Assembly: GCF_000820705.1 (NCBI RefSeq)
Contig: NZ_CCXI01000131.1
Span: 1-34,260 of the forward strand
DNA: 34,260 bases
Direction of reading: 5' to 3'
From: Clostridium polynesiense
GTDB taxonomy: Bacteria; Bacillota; Clostridia; Clostridiales; Clostridiaceae
Shown: piece after piece, positions 6,539 through 15,178 of the stretch
How the letters are laid out: each line of letters starts with the position of its first letter
Position numbering within the stretch: the stretch's first letter is position 1
Made by a program: the position numbers and the translations under genes
The notes under the pieces: generated by a model
Told to the model about the DNA's origin: nothing
The model's input: the letters and a program-made list of their open reading frames with translations, nothing else
Database searches by the model: none

Positions 6539-7369
6539 ATGTACTATACCGATGAGAACAACAATTTAAATTCCTTCTTCTGGGGTAATGACAACATAAA
6601 TTCAGAGTCTCCAGCCAATACTTTATTCGATGATTCTGCCATTCCTGCTAATTCTAATTCCTTAGGCATTGATAACCAAAAGACTCCCCCTGCTTCACAG
6701 CAGGGAACTACTCCTACTGCAGAACCCGGTACATCCATGGGTTATCCTATGACTGGGGATTATACTTTTCCTCAGCAAGGCCCTTCTATGGGTTATCCAA
6801 TGATGGGAGGTTATCCAATGACTCAGGGAAGCCCTTCTATGGGTTATCCAAGCATGGGCTGGTCTCCTGTTCTTCCAGGAACGCCTCCTATGGGAGTTCC
6901 ATCAAATCAAATTCCTACATCAATGGGCTATCCCATGATGGGAAGCTACCCTATGTCTCAGGGAGGTCCATCTATGGGTTATCCAGGTATGGGGTGGTCT
7001 CCTATGATTCCTGGTGCAGCAATGGGTTACCCTATGCCTCAACCTTATCCTTTTATGGGATGTCCTATGATGGGAGGTTATCCAATGCCTCAGGGAAGCC
7101 CTTTTATGGGATATCCAATGATGGAGAATATGCAGCAGCCTCAGCAAATGCCTTCTATGCCACAGATGGAAGAAACCGAATCAGCAAGGCAAAAAGGCAG
7201 ACCAAAAGGATATTATCATAAAAACTATTATAAGAGGCCCCATTACCATTATTCATACCCCTACTACCACTATCAGCATCCTTATCACCATCATTATTAT
7301 GACTATGATAATTATCCATACTATTGGATGTATCCTCTTCTATATAATATTTTGGATGACTACGACTAA
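6539..7369 (+). CDS. Repeat-rich Gly/Tyr/Pro/Met protein with His/Tyr-rich tail, probable spore-coat protein
   Basis: A 276-residue low-complexity protein without a signal peptide. Residues 1-65 are polar (Asn/Ser/Pro). Residues about 66-195 contain eight MGYP-type motifs (one as MGCP) organised in a 45-residue super-repeat of the form SMGYPMMG-x-YPM-x-QG-x-PSMGYP-x-MGWSP (83-110, 128-155, and a partial copy at 172-195). Residues 215-224 (ARQKGRPKGY) are basic and resemble an AT-hook core. Residues 225-264 are dense in His and Tyr (PHYHYSYPYYHYQHPYHHHY), and the end is acidic (LDDYD). The ATG at 6539 has TGGAGG 5-6 nt upstream and is preferred over the in-frame GTG at 6512. The Tyr-rich composition and a sigma-K-like promoter suggest the spore coat or another cross-linked surface layer. 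No family was recognised with certainty. Confidence 0.8.
   Translation: MYYTDENNNLNSFFWGNDNINSESPANTLFDDSAIPANSNSLGIDNQKTPPASQQGTTPTAEPGTSMGYPMTGDYTFPQQGPSMGYPMMGGYPMTQGSPSMGYPSMGWSPVLPGTPPMGVPSNQIPTSMGYPMMGSYPMSQGGPSMGYPGMGWSPMIPGAAMGYPMPQPYPFMGCPMMGGYPMPQGSPFMGYPMMENMQQPQQMPSMPQMEETESARQKGRPKGYYHKNYYKRPHYHYSYPYYHYQHPYHHHYYDYDNYPYYWMYPLLYNILDDYD
6785..7123 (+). repeat. Tandem coding repeats (about 135 bp period)
   Basis: Segments 6785-6868, 6920-7003 and 7052-7123 encode successive copies of the MGYP super-repeat, with starts 135 and 132 bp apart. The DNA is also similar between copies, so length variation by slippage or recombination between strains is likely. Confidence 0.75.
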
Positions 7370-7433
7370 GATCCCTAAGGGCTACTAAAGTTTCACTAAT
7401 TAATAACAACTATATTTTCATCTTTCTCATGAA

Positions 7434-7465
7434 AAAGGCTGTGATTACTAATTATCACAGCCTTT
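7434..7465. terminator. Bidirectional terminator
   Basis: AAAGGCTGTGAT at 7434-7445 and ATCACAGCCTTT at 7454-7465 form perfect 12-bp arms with an 8-nt loop between the coat-like gene and the convergent cytochrome b5-like gene. Confidence 0.8.
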
Positions 7466-7483
7466 CATTCATTATTTTAAGGA

Positions 7484-7987
7484 TTATTTTTTATAAACCA
7501 GTTCCCCCACTATTGGTACCTCAGCTAATATCATTTCATTATTATGGCAGTTTTCAAACTCCTTTGTTAAATCTCTCCCTGCTGTAACTCCAAAATGACT
7601 GCCTCCTGCCCATGGTCCTAGCCTGCTGACATCATATACTTTCCCGTTTATCGCTACGTAAGCAGGTTTCCCTCCCCTGCCGTTATAATTGCTAAGCTCC
7701 TCAATGGTAAATTCCTTTACCCTGTTCACAGCCTCCTCTTTACTAAACATCTGAGAATTCCTTAGTAAAGTGTTCTCTTCCAAATCATTTAATCTTCTAA
7801 CAGGAGTATTGCGCATATTTTTCACTCTGCATTCTCCTAAAAAGTCTTCTATTTCTTCGCATTTATTTAAGAATGCTCTTTTATACTCCTTTCTGATCAT
7901 TGATGTTGCTCCGTACACCATACCCTGCTTTAAATAGCACAGTTCCTGATATTTATTGTCAAGAATATGCTGTAAGTACTCTGTCAT
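7484..7987 (-). CDS. Cytochrome b5-like heme/steroid-binding domain protein
   Basis: A 167-residue protein with no signal peptide or membrane segment. Residues 1-90 are a charged helical region of unknown role with three cysteines. Residues about 91-167 form a cytochrome b5-like domain: FTIEELSNYNGRGGKPAYVAINGKVYDVS, then GPWAGGSHFGVTAGRDLTKEFENCHNN and the end VPIVGELV. H131 and H148 are candidate axial heme ligands. Clostridial proteins of this type are common but not functionally defined. The ATG at 7987 follows an AGGTGG ribosome binding site. The gene converges with the coat-like gene and is divergent from the T-box/asnS unit. Confidence 0.85.
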   Translation of the reverse strand: MTEYLQHILDNKYQELCYLKQGMVYGATSMIRKEYKRAFLNKCEEIEDFLGECRVKNMRNTPVRRLNDLEENTLLRNSQMFSKEEAVNRVKEFTIEELSNYNGRGGKPAYVAINGKVYDVSRLGPWAGGSHFGVTAGRDLTKEFENCHNNEMILAEVPIVGELVYKK

Positions 7988-8082
7988 TTAACCACCTCTA
8001 AAATATTGGATATCAATTATATATATGAAGTTTTAAAAAGATTAGTGATTAAAATTAATTAAATTGCAAATAATAAAAGTAG

Positions 8083-8111
8083 TTGATTATTTTATATAAA
8101 TACTGTAGAAT
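8083..8111 (+). promoter_or_regulatory. Sigma-A promoter of the T-box/asnS transcript
   Basis: TTGATT (8083-8088), a 17-nt spacer and TAGAAT (8106-8111) form a good vegetative promoter. Transcription would begin near 8118, just before the T-box leader. Confidence 0.65.
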
Positions 8112-8138
8112 TAAAATCAAATTATGATGTTAATTACT

Positions 8139-8385
8139 GTGATGAGAAGAGTAGATATAAGAAGTAGTTTCAGCGAGTGGATATTGGTGGAAGATCCATA
8201 CGAGGCTTATATTGAAGAACATCTCTGAGTATCTAACCGAACTCCTTATGGATAGTAGACTTAGACGGAATCAGTACCGTTAATACTGAACAGCATGTTA
8301 GTGCTGATAGAGTGGTCATTTATGACAAGTAGGGTGGTACCGCGAGCAATGCCTTCGTCCCTTTTGGATGAATGGCTTTTTTTAT
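8139..8385 (+). promoter_or_regulatory. T-box riboswitch (tRNA-Asn responsive) upstream of asnS
   Basis: The conserved T-box core AGGGTGGTACCGCG is at 8331-8344. Stem I features upstream include the distal GGTGGAAGATCC loop (8187-8198) and a specifier region GAAG-AAC-A, with AAC (an Asn codon) at 8218-8220 followed by the usual purine, matching the downstream asnS. The terminator is GCCTTCGTCC paired with GGATGAATGGC (8351-8376) plus a T-run. Uncharged tRNA-Asn would bind the specifier and the T-box bulge, stabilise the antiterminator and switch asnS on. The 5' boundary is approximate. Confidence 0.93.
8351..8385 (+). terminator. T-box intrinsic terminator (attenuator)
   Basis: GCCTTCGTCC pairs with GGATGAATGGC (one bulged T, one G-T pair) and is followed by seven T residues. 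Its left arm is the usual partner of the T-box antiterminator, so the two structures exclude each other. Confidence 0.85.
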
Positions 8386-8420
8386 TTGAAAATAATAAAT
8401 AGTAAGAAGGGATGATAAAA

Positions 8421-9812
8421 ATGACTATGGTTGCAGTTAAAAATCTCTATAGAGATGGAAAGCAATTTTACGGACAAAAAGTTCAGGTTTCAGGATGGAT
8501 AAGAACCTTAAGATCTTCCAATGCTTTTGGATTTATTGAATTAAACGATGGAACCTTTTTCAAAAATCTTCAGGTAGTAATTGACACAAAACTGGATAAC
8601 TTTAAAGAAGTATCTAAACTTCCTATAAGCTCCAGCATCAGGGTATCTGGTACTATAGTAGAAACACCGGATTCAAAACAGCCTTTTGAAATTCATGCAG
8701 AATCTGTAGAGGTTGAAGGACTTTCTTCCCACGATTATCCTCTTCAGAAAAAGAGACATACTTTTGAATACTTAAGGACAATTGCTCACTTAAGACCTAG
8801 AAGCAATGCTTTTTCTGCAGTATTTAGAGTTAGATCCGTAGCAGCTTTTGCTATTCATAAATTCTTCCAGGAAAGAAACTTTGTATACACTCATACTCCA
8901 ATAATAACAGCCAGCGATGCAGAGGGTGCCGGTGAAATGTTCCACGTCACCACATTAAACCTAGACAGTCCTGCAAAAACAAAAGAAGGTGCTGTGGACT
9001 TTTCTCAGGATTTCTTTGGAAAATCTGCAAACTTAACGGTTTCAGGACAGCTTAACGCTGAATGTTATGCTTTGGCATTTAGAAATGTATACACCTTTGG
9101 GCCTACCTTTAGAGCTGAAAATTCAAACACTGCAAGACATGCAGCTGAATTTTGGATGATAGAGCCTGAAATAGCCTTTGCTGAGCTTGCTGATGACATG
9201 CAGCTTGCAGAAGATATGCTTAAATATGTTATAAAATATGTTATGGATGAATGTAAAGAAGAACTTGAATTCTTTAACTCCTTCATAGATAAGACCCTTC
9301 TGGAAAGGTTAAATCATATTGTTAATTCTGAATTTGGCAAGGTTACCTACACAGAAGCAGTAGATATACTAAAAAAATCCGGCAAGAAATTTGATTATGA
9401 GGTTCAATGGGGTATTGACCTTCAGACAGAACATGAGAGATATCTAACTGAAGAAGTATTTAAAAAGCCTGTTTTTGTAACGGATTATCCAAAGGAAATT
9501 AAAGCTTTTTATATGAGACTAAATGACGACGGAAAAACTGTAGCTGCTATGGACTGCTTAGTTCCTGGAGTAGGAGAAATCATCGGAGGAAGCCAGAGAG
9601 AAGAAAGAATAGATATCCTTGAAAAGAGGATGGAGGAGTTAGATCTCAATAAAGAAGATTACTGGTGGTATTTAGAGCTTAGGAAGTTTGGCGGTACTAA
9701 ACACGCAGGCTTTGGACTTGGCTTTGAAAGACTTATAATGTATATAACAGGAATGCAGAATATCAGAGACGTAATTCCATTCCCAAGAACACCAAATAAT
9801 GCCGAATTTTAA
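8421..9812 (+). CDS. asnS: Asparaginyl-tRNA synthetase
   Basis: A 463-residue class IIb aminoacyl-tRNA synthetase, the family's usual length, charging tRNA-Asn. The N-terminal OB-fold anticodon-binding domain covers about residues 1-110 ([25 protein letters not shown]). The catalytic domain follows, with motif 2 region [25 protein letters not shown] and motif 3 [14 protein letters not shown] near the C-terminus. The ATG at 8421 was chosen because AAGAAGGG lies 9 nt upstream; the in-frame ATG at 8412 abuts that ribosome binding site. Expression is controlled by the upstream Asn T-box. Transcription ends at the hairpin at 9828-9869. Confidence 0.97.
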   Translation: MTMVAVKNLYRDGKQFYGQKVQVSGWIRTLRSSNAFGFIELNDGTFFKNLQVVIDTKLDNFKEVSKLPISSSIRVSGTIVETPDSKQPFEIHAESVEVEGLSSHDYPLQKKRHTFEYLRTIAHLRPRSNAFSAVFRVRSVAAFAIHKFFQERNFVYTHTPIITASDAEGAGEMFHVTTLNLDSPAKTKEGAVDFSQDFFGKSANLTVSGQLNAECYALAFRNVYTFGPTFRAENSNTARHAAEFWMIEPEIAFAELADDMQLAEDMLKYVIKYVMDECKEELEFFNSFIDKTLLERLNHIVNSEFGKVTYTEAVDILKKSGKKFDYEVQWGIDLQTEHERYLTEEVFKKPVFVTDYPKEIKAFYMRLNDDGKTVAAMDCLVPGVGEIIGGSQREERIDILEKRMEELDLNKEDYWWYLELRKFGGTKHAGFGLGFERLIMYITGMQNIRDVIPFPRTPNNAEF

Positions 9813-9827
9813 AAAGCAATAAAATAG

Positions 9828-9869
9828 AAAACAGGATTTTGCTTAGAATAATAAGCAAAATCCTGTTTT
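9828..9869. terminator. Bidirectional terminator
   Basis: AAAACAGGATTTTGCTT (9828-9844) and AAGCAAAATCCTGTTTT (9853-9869) are perfect 17-bp arms with an 8-nt loop, between asnS and the convergent M24 peptidase gene. Confidence 0.88.
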
Positions 9870-9876
9870 TCTTCAA

Positions 9877-10950
9877 CTAAACCACTATTAAATCCTTAGT
9901 AAATTTATTGAGCACTTCAACTCCATTTTCCGTAACCAGAACTAAGTCCTCTATCCTCACTCCTACATCTCCTGGAAGATATATTCCGGGCTCAATGGAG
10001 AATATCATACCTGGTGCTACTTCCTCAGTATTTACTGAACTTACGTCGCCAAAGTCATGAACCTCTATTCCTATGGAATGTCCTGTTCTATGGGTAAAGT
10101 ATTTTCCATATCCGGACTTTTCTATAACCTCTCTTGCTGCTTTATCTATATCACAAAATCTTACTCCAGGCTTTACTGCCTCAATTCCTTTTAAATTCGC
10201 TTCCTTAACCAGCTCATATACCTTTCTATGTTCTTCACTTACATTTTTATAAAATACCGTTCTTGTCATATCAGAGCAGTAGTGCTTTCTCACTCCTCCT
10301 ATATCAAAAATAACGTTATTTCCGGGTTTAACTGTAGAAGCATCAGGCTCATGATGGGGATCAGCTCCATTTGCACCGTAAGCTATAATAGGTGAAAATG
10401 AAAATCCTTCTGCATTTTCCTCTTCAAAAATATCAGCCAAAATACTCACCATTTTCTTTTCGCTGTATTCCTGACAAAGTGACTTAACAGCCTTTGACAT
10501 TACATTATCATTTATCCTTGAAGACTCCCTCATCATTTCTATTTCTTCTTTATCCTTTATCATCCTTGCTCTGTCTATAATAGGAGAACCGTTAACAAAA
10601 TTTTTACAAGCATTTCTTTCTATCAATTTAATAAGAAAATGTGCCGGCCAAAATTTATCCACACCTAAGGTCTTGTCTTTATCCACAATGTTAGTTAATT
10701 TAGCAATAGGATCATCAGTATCCTTATACCAAATAATATCTACACCTTCTATATCCTCTACAGGAAAGAGTTCATTTACTATAAGCTTATTATCTCCATC
10801 TGTGTTTATATATAATGTCAGCATCCTCTCTCCTGGTTCAATCCATCTTCCGGTTAAATAAAAAATTGAAGCTGGGGAAGACAGGATCATCTGGGGTACA
10901 TTCTGACTCTCCATTGATTTGATAATATTATTTAATCTCTGATATTTCAT
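9877..10950 (-). CDS. M24 family aminopeptidase (Xaa-Pro dipeptidase/aminopeptidase type)
   Basis: A 357-residue cytoplasmic metallopeptidase. Residues 1-125 form a creatinase-type N-terminal domain ([21 protein letters not shown]). Residues about 135-350 form the pita-bread catalytic domain with the five metal ligands in order: Asp in VIFDIGG, Asp in [10 protein letters not shown], His in [14 protein letters not shown], Glu in [11 protein letters not shown] and Glu in GVRIEDLV. It probably removes residues next to proline in peptides. The ATG at 10950 is preceded by GGAGGTAAAGGG. It is a single-gene unit. Distinguishing a dipeptidase from an aminopeptidase is not possible from sequence alone. 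Confidence 0.92.
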   Translation of the reverse strand: MKYQRLNNIIKSMESQNVPQMILSSPASIFYLTGRWIEPGERMLTLYINTDGDNKLIVNELFPVEDIEGVDIIWYKDTDDPIAKLTNIVDKDKTLGVDKFWPAHFLIKLIERNACKNFVNGSPIIDRARMIKDKEEIEMMRESSRINDNVMSKAVKSLCQEYSEKKMVSILADIFEEENAEGFSFSPIIAYGANGADPHHEPDASTVKPGNNVIFDIGGVRKHYCSDMTRTVFYKNVSEEHRKVYELVKEANLKGIEAVKPGVRFCDIDKAAREVIEKSGYGKYFTHRTGHSIGIEVHDFGDVSSVNTEEVAPGMIFSIEPGIYLPGDVGVRIEDLVLVTENGVEVLNKFTKDLIVV

Positions 10951-11178
10951 CCCTTTACCTCCATATTAAATTCAAAGAATTATAGCTAAATTATACCATA
11001 GATAAAAAGCTTAAATCATTATTCCTTTATGATAAAAACTATTAAAGTTCTTAAAGCTGTTTTTATATAAAATTTTAACCTATTTGTATCTTTTTATAAT
11101 AAAAAAAAGTGTATAATAACTTATCGAATTAGAAATATAAATCACGGAATAACATATATCCTTTTCGAGGTGACTATT

Positions 11179-12000
11179 TTGGATTTTGATGTATTTTTTA
11201 TATTAAAAGCTATAGTAATAGCTATAGTTGAGGGGATAACAGAATTCTTACCTATATCCTCAACAGGTCACATGATTTTAGTTGGTCATTTTATTGGATT
11301 TGAAGGTTCCTTTGAAAAACTCTTTGAAATAGTTATTCAATTTGGTGCTATATTAGCTATAGTAGTTTTATTTAAAGATAAAATTTTTAATTCCTTTAAA
11401 AACCTTTCTCCCGGTGAGTATGGCTTTAAGCTATGGACGAATATATTCATAGCGGTAATACCTGCTGTAGTGGTGGGGCTGTTTCTACATGAAAAAGTAA
11501 CCCAGACCCTTATGCGACCTTTTCCTGTAGCCCTTTCACTGGTCATCGGGGGGTTATTTATGATATACGCTGAGAAGAAATTTCGTAATAAGAATAAAAT
11601 ACTTCATATTGAAGATGTATCCTTTAAAAATGCATTTTTTATAGGATTATTTCAAATTTTAGCTATCCTTTTACCTGGTTTTTCAAGGTCAGCATCAACG
11701 ATTATTGGAAGCTGGATAATCGGTTTATCCGCTGTAACAGGAGCCGAATTTGCATTCTTTTTAGCATTGCCAACGGTATTCGGAGCTTCTTTATACGCTC
11801 TGCTGAATATCGGCTTTGTTTTATCTGTAAAAGAGATTGCAGCACTTATTATAGGTTTTTCTATATCCTTCTTAATAGCATTGGTAGTAGTAGAGCAATT
11901 TGTCAACTATATAAAGTACCAATCTCTGAAGGGTTTCGCAGTATACAGGATTCTCTTAGGCTTATTGATAATAATATTACACTTGTTTAATATTATTTAA
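11179..12000 (+). CDS. uppP: Undecaprenyl-diphosphatase UppP (BacA family)
   Basis: A 273-residue integral membrane enzyme that dephosphorylates undecaprenyl pyrophosphate to recycle the lipid carrier of peptidoglycan synthesis; high levels confer bacitracin resistance in other bacteria. The signature EGITEFLPISSTGH is near residue 17, and the second conserved motif PGFSRSAST near 164. About eight hydrophobic segments span the rest. The TTG at 11179 is chosen because GAGGTGA (11168-11174) lies at proper distance; the in-frame GTG at 11170 is part of that ribosome binding site. It ends at a strong hairpin. Confidence 0.95.
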   Translation: MDFDVFFILKAIVIAIVEGITEFLPISSTGHMILVGHFIGFEGSFEKLFEIVIQFGAILAIVVLFKDKIFNSFKNLSPGEYGFKLWTNIFIAVIPAVVVGLFLHEKVTQTLMRPFPVALSLVIGGLFMIYAEKKFRNKNKILHIEDVSFKNAFFIGLFQILAILLPGFSRSASTIIGSWIIGLSAVTGAEFAFFLALPTVFGASLYALLNIGFVLSVKEIAALIIGFSISFLIALVVVEQFVNYIKYQSLKGFAVYRILLGLLIIILHLFNII

Positions 12001-12013
12001 TTACATAAAAAAT

Positions 12014-12073
12014 AAAGTACCAAGTAATTTCTTTTGTTTAGTAAGCTAAGCAGAATAAATTGCTTGGTACTTT
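12014..12073. terminator. Terminator downstream of uppP
   Basis: AAAGTACCAAGTAATTT (12014-12030) and AAATTGCTTGGTACTTT (12057-12073) pair with a single T-G wobble across a 26-nt loop, followed by T-rich sequence. It also lies just 3' of the minus-strand small peptide gene and may serve both. Confidence 0.75.
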
Positions 12074-12077
12074 TATT

Positions 12078-12230
12078 TTAGGGATACTGAATCATCTTAG
12101 AACTTCTGTATGTAATACTGCTCTTCTCTTTTAATTTCCCTTCCTCCTTATGAGTATTACTTATGGCTGATGCTAAAACTAATGAAAGTATAGATGCAAA
12201 AGCTGCAAGTCTTATAAATTTTCTTATCAC
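12078..12230 (-). CDS. Small secreted peptide, unrecognised
   Basis: A 50-residue frame starting at a GTG (12230) with AGGAGGGG 5 nt upstream, an unusually strong ribosome binding site. The N-terminus MIRKFIRLAAFASILSLVLA is a basic stretch plus a hydrophobic core and is followed by SA-I, giving a plausible signal-peptidase site after ASA. The predicted mature part (about 28 residues, ISNTHKEEGKLKEKSSITY and so on) is charged and ends KMIQYP, with no cysteine. It ends 4 nt from the uppP terminator. No homologue is recognised. It could be a secreted signal peptide or a small membrane protein. Confidence 0.6.
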   Translation of the reverse strand: MIRKFIRLAAFASILSLVLASAISNTHKEEGKLKEKSSITYRSSKMIQYP

Positions 12231-12341
12231 AATTACCCCTCCTAAGAATCTTTGTTAGTAGGTTGCGGCAAAATAATAAAATTATTACTTTTTCTGAAAG
12301 TTTTATGTTTTTTATTTCAAGGATTTAAGGGAGTGATTTTT

Positions 12342-13244
12342 ATGGAGAAAATAAAACATATATGTATGATTTTATTATCTGTGATTTTATCTTTCATCCT
12401 ATTTGAAATACTGTACTATTTTACAGCTCAAGGGATTTACCATGGAAACATTCCAAGCTTTCAATTTGATTATGTAGACGGCACAAAAATTCATTATCAT
12501 GAGGAAGGCAATGGAGAGCCTATACTGTTAATTCACGGTTATATGAGCTCTTTGAATTTTTTTGACCCTATTTTTAAAGAGCTATCTAAAAATTACAGGG
12601 TAATTGCAGTTGATATGCCTGGTTATGGTCTTTCAGATAAAAGGCCAGAATTGATCTACACTAAGGAATACACCGCTGACTTACTGGTAAAATTTTTACA
12701 TCAAAAGGACATCCAGGCTTTTTATCTTTTAGGACATTCTATGGGAGGCGAAGTATCATTAAATATAGCTCATAAATATCCCAATGAGGTAAAAAAACTC
12801 ATACTGGTTAATAGCACCGGTTATTTCGAAACACCTAAGAATAAAGCCCCCGCACTTTTACAAAAGCTGGCAATAGGAAGCTTTACCCTTCACTCTATAG
12901 TAGGGAATAAAAATCTTTATAACAAAAGAAAAATGTATCCTTCTTACTTAGAAAGAATCTACTGTATTAATTCCTCAACTCCTAAGGACACAATATATAA
13001 AATCAATGCACATAATGACAGCGGCAGGCTTAAAAGCAGCATTAAACATATAAAAACTCCAACTCTCATTATTTGGGGAAAAGAAGATGAAGTTGTACCT
13101 TCTGAGAACGGAATTTTCTTTTCAAAGGATCTCCCCAATAATAGGCTGGTATTATTCAAAAAAACCGGTCATATACCTTTTTTTGAATATGAAAAGGAGT
13201 TTATATATGAACTGACTAACTTTTTAAGAGATTATAGAAAATAG
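12342..13244 (+). CDS. Alpha/beta-fold hydrolase with N-terminal membrane anchor
   Basis: A 300-residue hydrolase. Residues about 6-28 are hydrophobic and look like an uncleaved anchor, placing the enzyme at the outer membrane face or in the membrane. The alpha/beta-hydrolase core shows the oxyanion HG (LLIHGY, 62-67), the nucleophile elbow G131-H-S133-M-G-G, the acid D249 in IIWGKEDEVVP and the base H277 in KKTGHIPFFE, so the triad is complete. The substrate is unknown. The ATG at 12342 with a GGGAGTG site was chosen; an in-frame upstream start at 12252 would add 30 residues without a ribosome binding site. Confidence 0.9.
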   Translation: MEKIKHICMILLSVILSFILFEILYYFTAQGIYHGNIPSFQFDYVDGTKIHYHEEGNGEPILLIHGYMSSLNFFDPIFKELSKNYRVIAVDMPGYGLSDKRPELIYTKEYTADLLVKFLHQKDIQAFYLLGHSMGGEVSLNIAHKYPNEVKKLILVNSTGYFETPKNKAPALLQKLAIGSFTLHSIVGNKNLYNKRKMYPSYLERIYCINSSTPKDTIYKINAHNDSGRLKSSIKHIKTPTLIIWGKEDEVVPSENGIFFSKDLPNNRLVLFKKTGHIPFFEYEKEFIYELTNFLRDYRK

Positions 13245-13407
13245 TGGCAGTAGTTTAATAAAATTAAATCATAATAAATGCTATAATATAGGTAATGAAA
13301 CCGTTAAGCAGTACGAGTTTTTAACTGTATCAAAATATTATTTGCTTATCATTTAAGGGGGGGAAAACTTAGTGAGCACATCTGTCAATGAAAAAGGAGG
13401 AAAATAT

Positions 13408-13821
13408 ATGTGGGTAATTTTTGCTCTTTTGTCAGCATTTTTTGCTGCAGCTACATCTATATTAGCTAAAATAGGAATTGAAGGTATTAATTCTAATCTT
13501 GCAACAGCAATACGTACAGTAGTAGTACTTATTATGGCATGGGGAATAGTTTTTATTACCGGTACTCAGAGTGGAATCACAAGCATAAGCCAAAAAAGCT
13601 GGATTTTTCTAGTGCTTTCCGGAATAGCCACAGGGCTTTCCTGGCTTTTTTACTACAAAGCCCTGCAGATGGGAGAAGCATCTAAAGTTGTTCCTATCGA
13701 TAAGTTCAGCGTAGTTATCAGCATGGTTATGGCTTTTGTGATATTGAAGGAAGCCATCACCGTAAAAACTATAATCGGCGGAATATTTATTACCATAGGT
13801 ACTTTTGTACTCATTCTTTAA
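13408..13821 (+). CDS. EamA-family transporter, half-size
   Basis: A 137-residue membrane protein with about five hydrophobic segments and one EamA (DMT superfamily) domain, containing LLSAFFAAATSILAKIGIEG, GLSWLFYYKALQMGEASKVVPIDKFS and a final VLKE-like motif FVILKEAITVKTIIGGIFIT. Full-length DMT carriers have two such domains; single-domain forms are common in clostridia and probably act as dimers. The ATG at 13408 has AAAGGAGG 8 nt upstream. An in-frame GTG at 13372 also has a G-rich site (GGGGGGG), which would add 12 residues. The substrate is unknown. Confidence 0.85.
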   Translation: MWVIFALLSAFFAAATSILAKIGIEGINSNLATAIRTVVVLIMAWGIVFITGTQSGITSISQKSWIFLVLSGIATGLSWLFYYKALQMGEASKVVPIDKFSVVISMVMAFVILKEAITVKTIIGGIFITIGTFVLIL

Positions 13822-13856
13822 TCTTATATTAATTGTAACTGTATAGCCTTAATAGA

Positions 13857-13889
13857 AAAGTCAGGAATCACATTGATTTCCTGACTTTT
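13857..13889 (+). terminator. Terminator after the EamA gene
   Basis: AAAAGTCAGGAATCA and TGATTTCCTGACTTTT form a stem with a 3-nt loop and one extra T in the right arm, followed by AATTTTATTTC. Confidence 0.8.
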
Positions 13890-13977
13890 AATTTTATTTC
13901 TTTTTATACCCTCGTGAATATAAAGGATAGAATTATTGTATTAATCGAAACTTTTAATAATAAGACCTTATATATTT

Positions 13978-14487
13978 CTATCTATTATATCTGAAGAGAC
14001 CTTTTAATATTACCGGTCCTCCTTTGCCCTTTTCTATGTTATAGGGGCGAACCTGTATTTCTGCGTTATCCAATTTATATGTAATGAGGTCAAAGCTTCC
14101 TGACCAGCTTTTATTTCCATTTTCACTTAAAGGATACATCCTAAACCTCCAGGTGATTTCTGAGGGAACAAATACAACCCCTTCATAGCCCTGAAAATCC
14201 CCTAAAGATGATGGCTCAGGGAGATTATAAGCCTCTATTCTCACCGCTGTACGAGGAAAGCTCGGAGGAAAAGGCGCCTCATAAAAGTAAGCACTTCCTT
14301 CAGCAGCAGAATAGCTGCTATTTACAGCATTTAAAATAACAATATTCTCTGGATTTGAAGCTTCATGGAAATCTTTGCTGCCTGAAACCTCTATACCCAT
14401 GAAATGTTCAGCTGCAAAAACCGATTCAGCAGTGTTACAGTTAAAAGCACTAAAAAGAACAATAAAAGTTAATACAAGCATTTTCAT
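13978..14487 (-). CDS. Secreted protein of unknown function
   Basis: A 169-residue protein starting MKMLVLTFIVLFSAF with a signal peptide likely cleaved after VFAA (about residue 26). The mature part is about 143 residues, rich in aromatic residues and beta-type segments (FVPSEITWRFRMYPLSE, SWSGSFDLITYKLDNAEIQVRPY), with no cysteine after the signal peptide and no recognised motif. The ATG at 14487 was chosen because GGGGTGA lies 5-6 nt upstream; the in-frame GTG at 14496 is part of that site. It follows nrdG by 53 nt on the same strand, so it could be cotranscribed, though a functional link is not evident. Confidence 0.75.
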   Translation of the reverse strand: MKMLVLTFIVLFSAFNCNTAESVFAAEHFMGIEVSGSKDFHEASNPENIVILNAVNSSYSAAEGSAYFYEAPFPPSFPRTAVRIEAYNLPEPSSLGDFQGYEGVVFVPSEITWRFRMYPLSENGNKSWSGSFDLITYKLDNAEIQVRPYNIEKGKGGPVILKGLFRYNR

Positions 14488-14540
14488 GGAATTCACCCCG
14501 TTATGCTATCTTAACTTAGTATTACACTTAAAGATAAATT

Positions 14541-15050
14541 TTATAAATCAATACAAACTGCTTTTCCCGCTTTTAAGCTTTCTTTAACATCTATAATCCT
14601 CTGATTGCTGGAACCTCTGAATTTAAGTCCTTCCTGCTTTTTATCTGCTTCAAACCTGCCATCCACCAGCACATCGATATTCTTTATAAACTTCCTCCAT
14701 TCCGGGCGTGTATCTAAATTTTCTTTTATGTATTCAAAGGTATATCCTGTGTAGCTCCATATGTTAAGTCCCAGAGCCTTAAAGTTTTCTGCCATATATG
14801 CAAATTTATCTGCCTGCTCAAAGGGATCTCCTCCTGAAAAGGTTACCCCTTTAAGCATAGGATTTGCTTTTACATCCTCTATTAGTTCATCCATATTCCA
14901 AAGATATCCCCCATTGAAATCATGGGTTTCCGGATTGAAGCATTCAGGACAATTGTGCCTGCAGCCCTGTGAAAAAAACACTCTCCTCATTCCCGGTCCA
15001 TTAACCAAGCTTTCATGTATAATTCCTGATAATCTAACAGTATTCTCCAT
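14541..15050 (-). CDS. nrdG: Anaerobic ribonucleoside-triphosphate reductase activating protein
   Basis: A 169-residue radical-SAM enzyme that generates the glycyl radical on the class III ribonucleotide reductase NrdD, needed for dNTP synthesis without oxygen. The [4Fe-4S] motif is C30-R-H-N-C34-P-E-C37, the SAM-binding GVTFSGGDPFEQ follows near residue 70, and VDVLVDGRFE-like VLVDGRFEADKKQ and FRGSSNQRIIDV near the C-terminus are typical of NrdG. The length is normal. nrdD is not in this window, whereas in many genomes it is adjacent. The ATG has a GGGTGG ribosome binding site. Confidence 0.95.
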   Translation of the reverse strand: MENTVRLSGIIHESLVNGPGMRRVFFSQGCRHNCPECFNPETHDFNGGYLWNMDELIEDVKANPMLKGVTFSGGDPFEQADKFAYMAENFKALGLNIWSYTGYTFEYIKENLDTRPEWRKFIKNIDVLVDGRFEADKKQEGLKFRGSSNQRIIDVKESLKAGKAVCIDL

Positions 15051-15178
15051 TCTACCACCCTGCTTACTTTATTTCTTTCCAAAATTAAATTTGTTTGTTT
15101 TCTTATAATATAATGATAACATTATTTTATAGGTAATAAAAAATTTTCATTTTATTTTTAGAAGGAATGTGAAAAGCT

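Noticed and set aside
6785-7123. CRISPR-like or tandem DNA repeat array
   Set aside because: The repeats keep one open frame with a 45-codon period and encode the MGYP super-repeat; there are no spacers.
6920-7409. Minus-strand and shifted plus-strand open frames across the MGYP repeats
   Set aside because: They are shadows of the repetitive coding sequence, with Arg/His-rich low complexity and no ribosome binding sites.
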